Positions 15,529 to 23,892 of a DNA stretch of 37,879 nucleotides are shown piece by piece. Within the stretch, counting starts at the first letter, position 1; the number at the start of each line of letters is the position of its first letter. Location: NCBI GenBank assembly GCA_025774805.1, contig JALGZR010000038.1, positions 1-37,879 on the forward strand, given 5' to 3'. Position numbers and translations under genes: made by a program. The notes below the pieces were generated by a model that worked only from the letters and a program-made list of their open reading frames with translations, was not told the origin of the DNA and ran no database searches. Source of the DNA: a bacterium (lineage in GTDB: Bacteria; ARS69).

Positions 15529-16443
15529 GTGATCCGGGTCGAACACCTCACCCGCCGGTTCGGCGATCTCGTCGCCGTCGACGACATCTCCTTCGATGCG
15601 GCCCCCGGGCGGATCACCGGTCTGCTCGGCCCGAACGGAGCGGGCAAGACGACTACTCTATCCATGGTCTCGGGGCTCCTCCGTCCGACCTCGGGGTCGA
15701 TCCGCCTCGACGGAATCTCCATGGCCGAACGCCCGCGCGAGGCGAAGGCGCTTCTCGGAGTCGTCCCCCAGGAGGTGGCGCTCTACGAGGAGCTCAGCTC
15801 GCGCGAGAACCTCGAGTTCTGGGGAAGCCTGCGCGGGTTGACCGGCCGTGAGCTGAGCGCGCGGATCGAGGAGGTGCTGCACGTCGTCGATCTCGCCGGT
15901 CGGCGGGATCCGGTCTCGAAGTTCAGCGGCGGAATGAAGCGACGCCTCAACCTCGCGGCGGGGATCCTCCATCGTCCCCGGATCCTCCTGCTCGACGAGC
16001 CGACCGTGGGCATCGACGTGCAGGCGCGCGCCCACATCCTCGACGTCATTCGCGCGACGGCCGAGGAGGGAGCCACCGTCCTCTACACGACGCATTACCT
16101 CGAGGAGGCCGAAGAGCTCTGCGATCGCGTGGCGATCCTCGACCACGGTCGCATTCTCGCGGACGACCGGGTCGATGATTTGAAGCGATCCCTGGGAGAG
16201 GGCTCCGTCGTGGCCGTGCACGGGGATTTCGTCGAGAACGAGTTTCGAAGAGCCTTCCCCTGGGACGGGCCGATCCACTTCCCCGAGGATGGACGCGCCT
16301 TCCTCACCACGGGGCGGGGAAGCGTCGCCCGCCTCCTCGAGCAGGTCCTCGGATGCGGCCTTTCCATCGAGGACGTCTCCGTGCGGGAGCCGTCGCTGCA
16401 GAGCGTCTTTCTGCAGCTCACCGGGCGGGAGCTCCGGGATTGA
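15529..16443 (+). CDS. ABC-2 exporter ATP-binding protein
   Basis: This is the ATPase of a two-permease ABC-2 exporter and is 304 residues. Walker A is GPNGAGKT (34-41), Q-loop VVPQEV (79-84), signature FSGGMKRRL (132-140), Walker B RILLLDEP (151-158) with catalytic Glu157, and switch His189. The C-terminal 90 residues are the usual accessory domain (ending SLQSVFLQLTGRELRD), as in NatA/DrrA-type exporters. The GTG at 15529 is 6 bases after GGAGG; an in-frame TTG at 15472 is rejected because it lacks a site. The stop overlaps the next gene's TTG. The substrate is unknown; drugs, lipids, polysaccharide or sodium are all possible. Confidence 0.93.
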   Translation: MIRVEHLTRRFGDLVAVDDISFDAAPGRITGLLGPNGAGKTTTLSMVSGLLRPTSGSIRLDGISMAERPREAKALLGVVPQEVALYEELSSRENLEFWGSLRGLTGRELSARIEEVLHVVDLAGRRDPVSKFSGGMKRRLNLAAGILHRPRILLLDEPTVGIDVQARAHILDVIRATAEEGATVLYTTHYLEEAEELCDRVAILDHGRILADDRVDDLKRSLGEGSVVAVHGDFVENEFRRAFPWDGPIHFPEDGRAFLTTGRGSVARLLEQVLGCGLSIEDVSVREPSLQSVFLQLTGRELRD

Positions 16444-17672
16444 GAGTTCTCGCCGCGATCCTGAAGCGGGACTTCCGCCGCACGGTGAGATCCCCCCTCA
16501 CGACGATCCTCCTTCTGATCCTTCCGCTCGCGATGGGGACGCTTATCGCGTTCGCCTTCGGGGAGGGGCCGCCCCGGGTCCGTCTCCTGGTCTCGAACGC
16601 GGATGAATCCTTCGGCGGATCCCTTCTCGAGGAGGGGCTCGCGCGCATGCCGTCCGACCGTTTCGAGGTGACGCGGGTCGACTCCGCCGAAGGGAGATCC
16701 CGTCTCGCGGACGGCGAGGGCTCCGCGCTCGTCCACATCCCGGCCGGGTTCTTCGCCGACGTGCTCGACCGGGAGGAGGCGACGCTCTCCGTCTGGAAGA
16801 ACTCGCGGGAGAGCATCATGCCCCAGGTCGTGGAGGAGGGAGCGCTGATTCTCGCGGACGGCCTCTCCGCCGCGGCCACGCTCTTCGAGGAGCCCGTGCG
16901 CGAGATCCGGGACATGGTCCGCCTCGAGGAGGATCCTCCCGAGGACCGCGTGGTCGCAGTGTCCTTGCTCTTCCATCGGGCCATGGATCGATCCGGCCGG
17001 TTTCTCTTCCCCCCCGCCGTCGGAGTCGAGACGGAGGAGGCCGAGGGAAGCGGTGGCGCGTCGCCGGGACGCGTCTTCCTCTTCGTTCTTCCCGGGCTGG
17101 CGGTGATGGCGCTCCTCTACATCGCCGACCAGACGATGCGGGACCTTCTCCACGAGATGGCGTCGGGGACCCTGGCCCTCTCCCTCACCGCGCCCATCAC
17201 TCCGAGCCTCCTCGTCGCGGGAAAGATCCTCGCGACGGTCGCCCTCGGCCTGGTCAGCCTCGCCCTGCTGGTTCCCTTCGGCCTGCCGTTCCTCGAGAGC
17301 GAGATCGACATCCCCTCGTTTCTCGCCGTGTCGGTCGCCTTCTGTCTCGCCGCCGGAGGATTCGCGGCGATCACGTACGGGCTCGCGAAGAACGAGCGGC
17401 AGGGCGGGCTGGTCGGCAACGTCGTGATGCTCGTGATGGCGTTTATCGGCGGCAGCTACATCCCGCTGAGCGCGCTCCCCGCCGGAGTGCGAGCCCTCTC
17501 CCCCTTCACGCTGAACTTCTGGGCGGTCGACGGCTACATCAAGGTCGTCCAGGCGGGTGCGGGGCTCGGCGCGATCGCTCCGAACCTCGGCGTGCTCCTG
17601 GCGATCGCGGTCGTCCTGACGTTGGCGGGCGGCGGCCTCCTGCGGGCGCGGATCGGGAGAGGCCTCCAATGA
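16440..17672 (+). CDS. ABC-2 type permease, subunit 1
   Basis: The product is 410 residues with the ABC-2 membrane pattern: one N-terminal segment (TTILLLILPLAMGTLIAFAF), a periplasmic domain of about 200 residues, then five or six segments (VFLFVLPGLAVMALLYIADQ onward). The loop RDLLHEMASGTLALSLTAPI is the coupling region typical of this family (a variant of ER..GTL..L). The TTG at 16440 overlaps the ATPase stop as TTGA, with GGGAG 8 bases upstream; longer frames run into the ATPase gene. It pairs with the next permease, a related protein of similar layout, to form a heterodimeric channel. Confidence 0.88.
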   Translation: MRVLAAILKRDFRRTVRSPLTTILLLILPLAMGTLIAFAFGEGPPRVRLLVSNADESFGGSLLEEGLARMPSDRFEVTRVDSAEGRSRLADGEGSALVHIPAGFFADVLDREEATLSVWKNSRESIMPQVVEEGALILADGLSAAATLFEEPVREIRDMVRLEEDPPEDRVVAVSLLFHRAMDRSGRFLFPPAVGVETEEAEGSGGASPGRVFLFVLPGLAVMALLYIADQTMRDLLHEMASGTLALSLTAPITPSLLVAGKILATVALGLVSLALLVPFGLPFLESEIDIPSFLAVSVAFCLAAGGFAAITYGLAKNERQGGLVGNVVMLVMAFIGGSYIPLSALPAGVRALSPFTLNFWAVDGYIKVVQAGAGLGAIAPNLGVLLAIAVVLTLAGGGLLRARIGRGLQ

Positions 17673-18841
17673 GGACGATTCTCGCCTTCACGCTTCTCGA
17701 CTTCCGCCACATCCGGCGCGACCGGGGCTCGATCTTCTGGATGCTCGTCATGCCCTTCGCGTTCATGGCCTTCTTCGGGACGACGTTTCGGGAGGCCGCC
17801 GACGACACCCCGCAGGACGTGCGCGTCGGACTGGAGGTTCGTGACGAGGACGGGAGCGAGATCTCGCGGGCCGTCGTCGCCTCGTTCGACACGACGCGAT
17901 TCGACATCCTCGCCCCGGTGGATTCGTCCGCCTTGAGCGAGGGAGAGGAGGCGCCCCGGCGTTCCCGCGTCCTGACGATCCCCGCGGGGCTCGAGGACTC
18001 CGTCCTCGCCGGCGGGGAGGCGAAGATCCGGGTGATGCGTCAGGGCGGATCCGGCAGCCGCTTTCTCGCGGCGGAGGCGGGCGTGCTGCGGGCGCTGATC
18101 CGCCTGCACGGGGCGCTCGCCGCCGCGGCCCCGGACGAATCGGGATGGACGGACTCGACGCGGGCGCTCTTTCGAGAGGCCGTTGCGAGTGAGCCCCACG
18201 TGAAGGTGGACGCGCGCTGGACCGCGCGGCCGGCCGTCGCGGGTGGATTCGGGCAGAGCGTCCCCGGAAACCTCATCACGTTCGTGCTGATGTCCACGAT
18301 CCTGCAGGCCGCCGTCCTCCTCGTCTCGGAGAAGACCTCGGGCACGCTGCGACGCGTCGCCACGCACCCGTTGACCGGGTGGCAGATCCTCGCGGGGAAA
18401 GTGCTCTCCCGCTACGTTCTCTCGTTATTGCAGATCGTGCTCCTCCTCGTCGGCGCGCGGTTCCTCTTCGGCTACGTTCCGGGGCCGTCGCTCCCGGCAT
18501 TCGCCCTGGTGAGCGCCGCGTTCGCGCTGTCCACGGTGGGCCTTGGTCTCCTCGCCGGCGCGGTCTTCTCCACGGTCAAGCAGGCCGCGATGGTGGGATG
18601 GATCTCCGCGCTTCTCATGGCGGCGATCGGCGGGGCGTGGTGGCCGCGGGAGCTCGTCGGCGAGCCCCTCCGGTCGTTCGCCTACGCCTTCCCCACCGGC
18701 TGGGCGATGGACGGGCTCCTCATCGTCACGAAATTGGGCGGCGGACTCGCCGACGTCGCTCTGCCTCTCGCGGTCCTGCTGATGATGAGCGTCGGGCTGC
18801 TCACGGCGAGCGCATTGCTTCTGAGGACCGACGAGCGGTAG
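17669..18841 (+). CDS. ABC-2 type permease, subunit 2
   Basis: The product is 390 residues with the same architecture as its upstream neighbour: an N-terminal segment (IFWMLVMPFAFMAFFGTTF), a soluble extracytoplasmic region, then six hydrophobic segments. The coupling motif VSEKTSGTLRRVATHPLTGW is a textbook ABC-2 ExxxGTL element. The ATG at 17669 overlaps the previous stop as ATGA. The three genes 15529-18841 form one translationally coupled exporter operon. The cargo cannot be deduced; the adjacent secreted propeller protein, which starts 24 bases later, may simply be co-transcribed. Confidence 0.9.
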   Translation: MRTILAFTLLDFRHIRRDRGSIFWMLVMPFAFMAFFGTTFREAADDTPQDVRVGLEVRDEDGSEISRAVVASFDTTRFDILAPVDSSALSEGEEAPRRSRVLTIPAGLEDSVLAGGEAKIRVMRQGGSGSRFLAAEAGVLRALIRLHGALAAAAPDESGWTDSTRALFREAVASEPHVKVDARWTARPAVAGGFGQSVPGNLITFVLMSTILQAAVLLVSEKTSGTLRRVATHPLTGWQILAGKVLSRYVLSLLQIVLLLVGARFLFGYVPGPSLPAFALVSAAFALSTVGLGLLAGAVFSTVKQAAMVGWISALLMAAIGGAWWPRELVGEPLRSFAYAFPTGWAMDGLLIVTKLGGGLADVALPLAVLLMMSVGLLTASALLLRTDER

Positions 18842-18864
18842 ACTTCGGTAGCGGGGGTACGAGC

Positions 18865-21321
18865 ATGAAATGGGTCGAAACCGTTTCCACTGCGCTCGTG
18901 TTGAGCGGCCTTCTCGCTCCCCCGGCGGTTCGGGGCCAGTGCATCGACTATGCGGACTACCTGCACGGGGTCGGCGGCATCGATTCGGTGGGACCGGTCA
19001 CGGGCGTGGCGGTATCCGGGGACTACGCCTACCTCGCCGCCGGAACCTGGGGACTTCAAGTCGTGGACGTCTCCAGTCCGGCCTCCCCGGTCATCGTGGG
19101 AGGGGTTTCCACACCGGGAGACGCCCCCCGGGTGGCGGCAGCCGGGGTCTACGCCTACCTCGCCGCCGGGACCTGGGGACTTCGAGTGGTGGACGTCTCC
19201 GACCCGACCTCGCCCGCGTTGCGGGGTAGCGTCCAAGCGCCGGGCTGGGAATACGACGTCAACGTCACGGTGTCGGGGAGCTATGTCTACGTCGCGGCCG
19301 GGACCTCCGGGCTTCACGTGGTGGACGTCTCCGACCCGGACGCCCCCTGGGTCGTGGGAACCGCCGACACCCCGGGTACGGCCCGGGGAGTTGCGGTGTC
19401 GGGAAGTCATGCCTACGTCGCGGACGGGATCCCGGGGATTCAGGTCGTGGATGTGTCCTCCCCTACCTCGCCCGTGATCGTGGGCGGCGTCGAAACACCC
19501 CACGTGGCCAAGAAGATCGCCGTTCAGGGGAGTCTTGCCTATGTCGCGGACGAGTTGCTGGGTCTCAGTGTCGTGAGCGTCTCGAACCCGACAGACCCCA
19601 CGATCGTGGGAAGCGTCGACACGCCGGGATTTGCTCGGGACGTGAGGGTATTGGGAACCCACGCCTACGTCGCCGACTGGGGCGAGGGGCTCAAGGTCGT
19701 GGATGTCTCGGACCCGGCGGCCCCGGCGATCGTGGGCAGCTTCCGACCGAGAGGCCTGGTCTACGGCGTGACGGCATCGGGGAGCCATGCCTACGTCGTG
19801 GGAGCGGTGGGGCTTCACGTCGTGGACATCTCGGAGCCGGCCGCCCCCCCGATCTTCGCGAGCGTCCCCGCACCGGGCAAGGCCGGAGCCGTGGCCGTGT
19901 TCGAGAGCCTCGTCTACCTCGCGGCACTACCCTGGAACCAGGATCCCTCGAACCTCCAGATCATCGATGTGAGCACGCCATCCTTGCCGCAGGCCATTGG
20001 AGAATTGGAAACGCCGGACGCGGCCGTGGCCGTCGCCGTGTCGGGCAGTCACGCCTACCTCGCGGACCGGTATTCCGGTCTCCAGGTAGTGGACGTCTTC
20101 GACCCCACCTCGCCCGTGATCGTGGGCAATGCCGACACACCCGGCTATGCCCGGGGCGTGGCGGTATCGGGAAGTCGCGCGTACGTGGCCGACGGGGGGG
20201 CCGGGCTTCAGGTGGTTGACGTCTCGATACCGACCGCCCCCGCGATCGTGGACAGCGTCCTCACCCCGGGCTCGGCCCGGGATGTCGCGGTGTCCGGGGA
20301 CTACGCCTATGTGGCGGACGGGGGCTCCGGGCTTCACGTGGTCGACGTCTCCGGGCCCGCCGCCACCGCGATCGTGGGGAGCGTCGAAACGCCGGGCTAT
20401 GCCTCGGGGGTCGCCGTGTCGGGAGACCATGCCTACGTCGCCGACGGGGCGTCCGGACTCCTTGTGGTTCACGTTTTCGACCCGGCCTCGCCGACCGTCG
20501 TGGGGAGCATCGACACGCCGGGCTCGGCCTGGGGTGTGAGCGTATCGGGACGCACCGCCTACGTCGCCGACGGAAGCTCCGGTCTCCAGGTGGTCGACGT
20601 GTTCGACCCGACCTCTCCCGTGATCGTGGGCAGCATCGACACCCCCGACACGGCCTTGGCAGTCGCGGTTTCGGACAGCAACGTCTACGTGGCGGACGGA
20701 AGGTCGGGACTTCAGATCCTCCCCGCACAGTGCGATGACCCTCAGCCGGTCCTCCTTTCCGGTTTCCGCGCCGAGGTCCAGGGACGCACCGTTCTTCTCT
20801 CCTGGTTCACTTCATTCGAGCACATGCACGATGGATTCAATGTCTACCGGAGCGGGTTTCTGGAATCCGGTTACGCCAGGCTGAATGATTCCCCGGTCCG
20901 AGGACGCAGCCCCTACTCGTACGTCGATCGCAACGTTCGATCATCCACGACCTACTTCTACCGACTCGGGGCCGTGGATCTCCGAGGACATGAAGTCCTG
21001 CACCCGCCCACTTCCGTGACGACCCTCGACTGGGGACCGCGAACGGCATTGAGTCTCGCCTCTCCCAGTCCGTTCCGACGGGAGACGTTGCTCACCCTCA
21101 CGCTGGCGGCGCCGGCGGCGGTGAGGCTCGACATCTACGATGTTCGGGGGCGCCTCGTTCGAAGACTCGTCCACGAGACGCTTCCCGAGGGTGACCACTC
21201 CGCGGCCTGGGATGGCCGGGATGACCTCGGAAGTCGCGTGGGAGCCGGCACGTACTTCATCCGGCTGGAAGCGGGAGAGTCGACCGGGACGACGAAGGTC
21301 GTCTTCCTGGGTTCCCGCTAA
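18865..21321 (+). CDS. Secreted LVIVD-repeat beta-propeller protein with FlgD-like C-terminal sorting domain
   Basis: The product is 818 residues. An N-terminal signal peptide (VSTALVLSGLLAPPAVRG, then QC) is followed by 14 LVIVD repeats of about 42 residues. The consensus is GVAVSGDYAYVADGxSGLQV, then VDVSDPTSPVIVGSVDTPG. Blades 7 and 8 are irregular and blade 14 is cut short. Around residues 635-720 is a fibronectin-III-like domain (VLLSWFTSFEHMHDGFNVYR). The last 80 residues match the FlgD Ig-like/type IX sorting-type domain (VRLDIYDVRGRLVRRLV, then WDGRDDLGSRVGAGTYFIRL). It is probably exported and surface-bound; ligand and function are unknown. The ATG at 18865 lies 24 bases after the permease stop with GGGGGT upstream. 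The stop overlaps that of tyrA tail to tail. Confidence 0.88.
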   Translation: MKWVETVSTALVLSGLLAPPAVRGQCIDYADYLHGVGGIDSVGPVTGVAVSGDYAYLAAGTWGLQVVDVSSPASPVIVGGVSTPGDAPRVAAAGVYAYLAAGTWGLRVVDVSDPTSPALRGSVQAPGWEYDVNVTVSGSYVYVAAGTSGLHVVDVSDPDAPWVVGTADTPGTARGVAVSGSHAYVADGIPGIQVVDVSSPTSPVIVGGVETPHVAKKIAVQGSLAYVADELLGLSVVSVSNPTDPTIVGSVDTPGFARDVRVLGTHAYVADWGEGLKVVDVSDPAAPAIVGSFRPRGLVYGVTASGSHAYVVGAVGLHVVDISEPAAPPIFASVPAPGKAGAVAVFESLVYLAALPWNQDPSNLQIIDVSTPSLPQAIGELETPDAAVAVAVSGSHAYLADRYSGLQVVDVFDPTSPVIVGNADTPGYARGVAVSGSRAYVADGGAGLQVVDVSIPTAPAIVDSVLTPGSARDVAVSGDYAYVADGGSGLHVVDVSGPAATAIVGSVETPGYASGVAVSGDHAYVADGASGLLVVHVFDPASPTVVGSIDTPGSAWGVSVSGRTAYVADGSSGLQVVDVFDPTSPVIVGSIDTPDTALAVAVSDSNVYVADGRSGLQILPAQCDDPQPVLLSGFRAEVQGRTVLLSWFTSFEHMHDGFNVYRSGFLESGYARLNDSPVRGRSPYSYVDRNVRSSTTYFYRLGAVDLRGHEVLHPPTSVTTLDWGPRTALSLASPSPFRRETLLTLTLAAPAAVRLDIYDVRGRLVRRLVHETLPEGDHSAAWDGRDDLGSRVGAGTYFIRLEAGESTGTTKVVFLGSR
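18990..20720 (+). repeat. Tandem coding repeats of about 126 bases (LVIVD blades)
   Basis: Fourteen in-frame units of roughly 120-130 bases recur, each with variants of GGCGTGGCGGTATCGGGAAG, GCCTACGTCGCGGACGG and GTGGACGTCTCCGACCC. Identity is highest among the later units (about 20040-20700), which suggests recent expansion there. Such arrays can change copy number by recombination. Confidence 0.8.
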
Positions 21322-22409
21322 AGTTCCTCGATCAGCCGCCGTGCCCGCTCCATCTCGTCGGCGAGCTTCTCGGGGCGCCCGTCGGCGACATCCGAACGAA
21401 ACGACTCCACTGCCACGGCCAGGCGTTCCAACGCGGCTCCGGAGTGGGGATTCAGTCTCTGGATCTGATAGTAGAGCTCGGGGTTCTCGGACACGACCTC
21501 GCGAGTGGTCGTCATCTGCTTCTTGAACGTGGTGGATGCCACCTCCGCCATCTCACGCGCGTCGAGGGGTGAGGAGAGCAGCGCCCGCGCGAAGACGAGG
21601 CTGATGGCATGGGACAAGCCGAGAACGTCGGCCATCCGCCGATCGTGCTCGTCGAGGGGGATCTCCACGACTTCGAGGCTCGTGGCCTCGAAGAGCTCGC
21701 GGACGCGAGCCAGGGCTTCCGCGGAGCTCGTGTCGCAGACGATCAGCGCGCGACCGGAGAGGAGGCGTGCGGTCGGTCCGAACATGGGGTGCACACTCGC
21801 CACGAGATGACCCCGGAGAACGGCCTCCGCGATGACGTCGGCCACGTGGGATTTGAGGCTGAAGATGTCGAAGACCAGTGGTCCCGGAGGGAGCATCAGA
21901 ATCTCCCCGTAGACCTCCGGCCCGATGTCGAGCGGGACCGCGAGGGCGACGACATCGGAGGTGTGCCAGCTCTCCGCCAGGGAGTCCACGCGCCGGAAGC
22001 CCTCGGGCGCACCCCGCGGATCCATCACGGAGACCTCGTGTCCCTGCGCTTCCAGGTAACGGCACAGCCACCCTCCCATGCCGCCGCCACCGCCCACCAC
22101 GAGCGCTCTCTTGGGGCCGGATTGTGGACTCCGTTCACGAAGTTCCTCTTGCACCCGGACGGCCTCTTCGACGAGAACGTGGAGCACACCCTCGCCGAGC
22201 TCGAATGGAAGCCCGAGCTCTTCACAGTACTCGCGGGTCCGGTCGAGTACGACGCGCTCGGTTCCGTAATCGCGGAGCGGCAGATCCGCCCTCATCTTGA
22301 TATGCCCGATCTCGCGCGCGGCGTCGATGCGCTCACGCGCGAGCTCGAGGATTCCCCGGTCGATCTCCGCGATCTTGCGGCGCAGTCCCTTCAGATCAGG
22401 CTCGTTCAC
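21318..22409 (-). CDS. tyrA: Bifunctional chorismate mutase / prephenate dehydrogenase (T-protein)
   Basis: The enzyme makes prephenate from chorismate and then 4-hydroxyphenylpyruvate, towards tyrosine. It is 363 residues. Residues 1-90 are an AroQ chorismate mutase (LRRKIAEIDRGILELARERI, then DAAREIGHIK). Residues about 100-363 are prephenate dehydrogenase with the NAD fold ALVVGGGGGMGGWLCRYLEA, the GPLVFDIFSLKSHV loop and SVHPMFGPTA. The GGGGGMGG and HPMFGP motifs and the fused order match enterobacterial TyrA T-proteins. The GTG at 22409 is preceded by GAGGAGGT at 7 bases. It stands alone on the minus strand; the stop TAG overlaps the TAA of the opposing propeller gene within CTAA. Confidence 0.92.
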   Translation of the reverse strand: MNEPDLKGLRRKIAEIDRGILELARERIDAAREIGHIKMRADLPLRDYGTERVVLDRTREYCEELGLPFELGEGVLHVLVEEAVRVQEELRERSPQSGPKRALVVGGGGGMGGWLCRYLEAQGHEVSVMDPRGAPEGFRRVDSLAESWHTSDVVALAVPLDIGPEVYGEILMLPPGPLVFDIFSLKSHVADVIAEAVLRGHLVASVHPMFGPTARLLSGRALIVCDTSSAEALARVRELFEATSLEVVEIPLDEHDRRMADVLGLSHAISLVFARALLSSPLDAREMAEVASTTFKKQMTTTREVVSENPELYYQIQRLNPHSGAALERLAVAVESFRSDVADGRPEKLADEMERARRLIEEL

Positions 22410-22517
22410 TCCACGACCTCCTCTGACCCACTCGTGAGCGCGTCCTTGCCCGCCGGTCGAACGGGCCCCGTGTTCGGAACCGTCAATCCGGCCCCCCGAT
22501 TCTGCAGCGTCATCACG

Positions 22518-22970
22518 TCACCCCCCGCGCCGAATCGCCTGCACGATCTCGTCGAGCCGCTGCAGGAACTTGGACCGGTCCTTCTTCCCGAGAGGCGGAG
22601 GTCCGCCCGTCATGGTGCCCGCTTCCCGGAGATGGGCCGAGAGATCGCGAATCGCGAGAGCGTCCCCGATGGATTCCTCGGTGAACACGCGGCCGCGCGG
22701 TCCGAGCACCCGCGCTCCCTTCTCGAGACACCGCGCCGCGAGCGGGATGTCCGCGGAGATCACGATGTCGCCGGCATCCGCGTGCTCCGCGATCCAGTCG
22801 TCGGCCTCGTCGAGCTTGTCGCCCACGATGACCATCTCGACCCGACCGTCGCGCGGAACCCGCATCCACGAGTTCGCGACCAGGACCACCCGGAGCTCGT
22901 AACGACGGGCGACGCGAAAGACCTCCTCCTTCACGGGGCACCCGTCCGCATCGACGTAGATGTCCAGCAC
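22518..22970 (-). CDS. YaiI/YqxD (UPF0178, DUF188) family protein
   Basis: The product is 150 residues and matches the family from end to end: MLDIYVDADGCPVKEEVFRV, VVLVANSWMRVP, VGDKLDEADDWIAEHADAGD, VISADIPLAARCLEKGA and GGPPPLGKKDRSKFLQRLDE. The fold is PIN-like with conserved acidic residues (Asp7, Asp9, and the Asp pair in DEADDW), so a nuclease activity is suspected, but the family has no firm function. The ATG at 22970 is 56 bases from the structured repeat. The gene follows a methyltransferase gene on the same strand; the 108-base gap to tyrA (22410-22517) shows nothing I can assign. Confidence 0.9.
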   Translation of the reverse strand: MLDIYVDADGCPVKEEVFRVARRYELRVVLVANSWMRVPRDGRVEMVIVGDKLDEADDWIAEHADAGDIVISADIPLAARCLEKGARVLGPRGRVFTEESIGDALAIRDLSAHLREAGTMTGGPPPLGKKDRSKFLQRLDEIVQAIRRGG

Positions 22971-23023
22971 TCGCTCACCCCTTGGAAGCGCTCATCATAG
23001 CTCTTCCGGCGATGAGCGACACC

Positions 23024-23140
23024 GGGGACGGGTGGGGACCCTCCCAGGCCGAGTGGCGAGCTGCGAGAAACGCGAATCGTTTCGTAACGGCCGATTCCAT
23101 CAGCGAGCTTCGAGGCTCGGGAGGGTCCCCACGCGTCCCT
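23024..23140. repeat. Structured intergenic repeat, copy 2
   Basis: The outer stem pairs 23024-23045 with 23119-23140: GGGGACCCTCCC (23034-23045) is fully complementary to 23119-23130, and seven further pairs plus a G-T lie outside one mismatch. The 73-base core (23046-23118) begins AGGCCGAGTGGCGAGC and contains TCGTAACGGCCGATTCCATC, aligning without gaps to copy 1 at 15365-15437. It lies between two minus-strand genes, so its orientation relative to transcription is opposite to copy 1. Confidence 0.75.
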
Positions 23141-23145
23141 GTTGA

Positions 23146-23883
23146 CTACCCCCTCTTCCGCGCCAACGCGAAAAGTGACGTCCCGGTCGGAAACTCGAAT
23201 CGCCGCAGCCACTGCGCCTCCGCTCTCAGCACGAGCGTCAACAGTCCGGGGAGCGGCCACGGAAGTTCCAGGTAGGTCGACTCCTTCCCCTTTCCGCCGG
23301 ACAGAAGTCCGGACAACCCGCGGTACGCCGCCACGGCGGGCAGGATGGTGAACATGGTGTGGATGAGGCGGAGGATCTCGAAACCGTTTCGCTCGAGAAC
23401 GTCCGCGAGCTCGCGCCTTACGTACCGGCGCCGGTGGTGCAGCACCTCGTCGTGGCGGGACCAGAGCCAGCGGTGGGCGGGGACGGTGAGGAAGACGAAG
23501 CCGCCGGGCCGGAGAACGCGCTCCACCTCGGAGAGGAATGCGTCTTCTCTCTCGATGTGCTCGAGAACGTCGAAGAACGTGCACAGTCCGAGCGATCCGT
23601 CCGCGAACGGGAGGGCCTCTCCCCGGGCCTGGACGACGGGGCGGTCGGGCCGTTCGAATCCGGCGGCGAAGAGCTCTCCCGAAGCCTCGCTGCCGACGAA
23701 GCGACCCCAGGGGGCGAGGAGGCGGAAGTTCATTCCGGTGCCGCACCCGATGTCGAGCGCGGGACGGGAGGGGTCTTTCGGGAGGCCGGTCTCCAGGACG
23801 GCGCGAAGCATGGCCCGGCGTCCCACGTGCCACCAGTACGTTCGTTCGTAGTCCCGCAGCCTCCGGTATTCCCGCGCTTCCAC
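23146..23883 (-). CDS. Class I SAM-dependent methyltransferase
   Basis: The product is 245 residues with a Methyltransf_11/23 fold: an N-terminal YERTYWWHVGRRAMLRAVL, motif I LDIGCGTGMNF (SAM-binding glycines), acidic loop GSEASGELFAAGF, LPFADGSLGLCTFFDVLEHI and VLRPGGFVFLTVPAHRWLWS. The YWWHVGRR opening and HHRRRYVRRELADVLERNGF stretch are typical of methyltransferases in cell-surface glycan and lipid loci. The substrate is unknown. The ATG at 23883 begins MEAREYRRLRDYE. It is 9 bases downstream of the exported M1-N-like protein gene and may be co-transcribed with it. Confidence 0.85.
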   Translation of the reverse strand: MEAREYRRLRDYERTYWWHVGRRAMLRAVLETGLPKDPSRPALDIGCGTGMNFRLLAPWGRFVGSEASGELFAAGFERPDRPVVQARGEALPFADGSLGLCTFFDVLEHIEREDAFLSEVERVLRPGGFVFLTVPAHRWLWSRHDEVLHHRRRYVRRELADVLERNGFEILRLIHTMFTILPAVAAYRGLSGLLSGGKGKESTYLELPWPLPGLLTLVLRAEAQWLRRFEFPTGTSLFALARKRG

Positions 23884-23892
23884 GATCCGACC

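Noticed and set aside
16095-17669. Minus-strand frame of 524 codons opposite the ABC genes
   Set aside because: Overlaps an ATPase and a permease with clear motifs; charge-rich shadow.
18990-20720. CRISPR-like or non-coding tandem repeat
   Set aside because: Units of about 126 bases are in frame and encode LVIVD propeller blades; there are no spacers.
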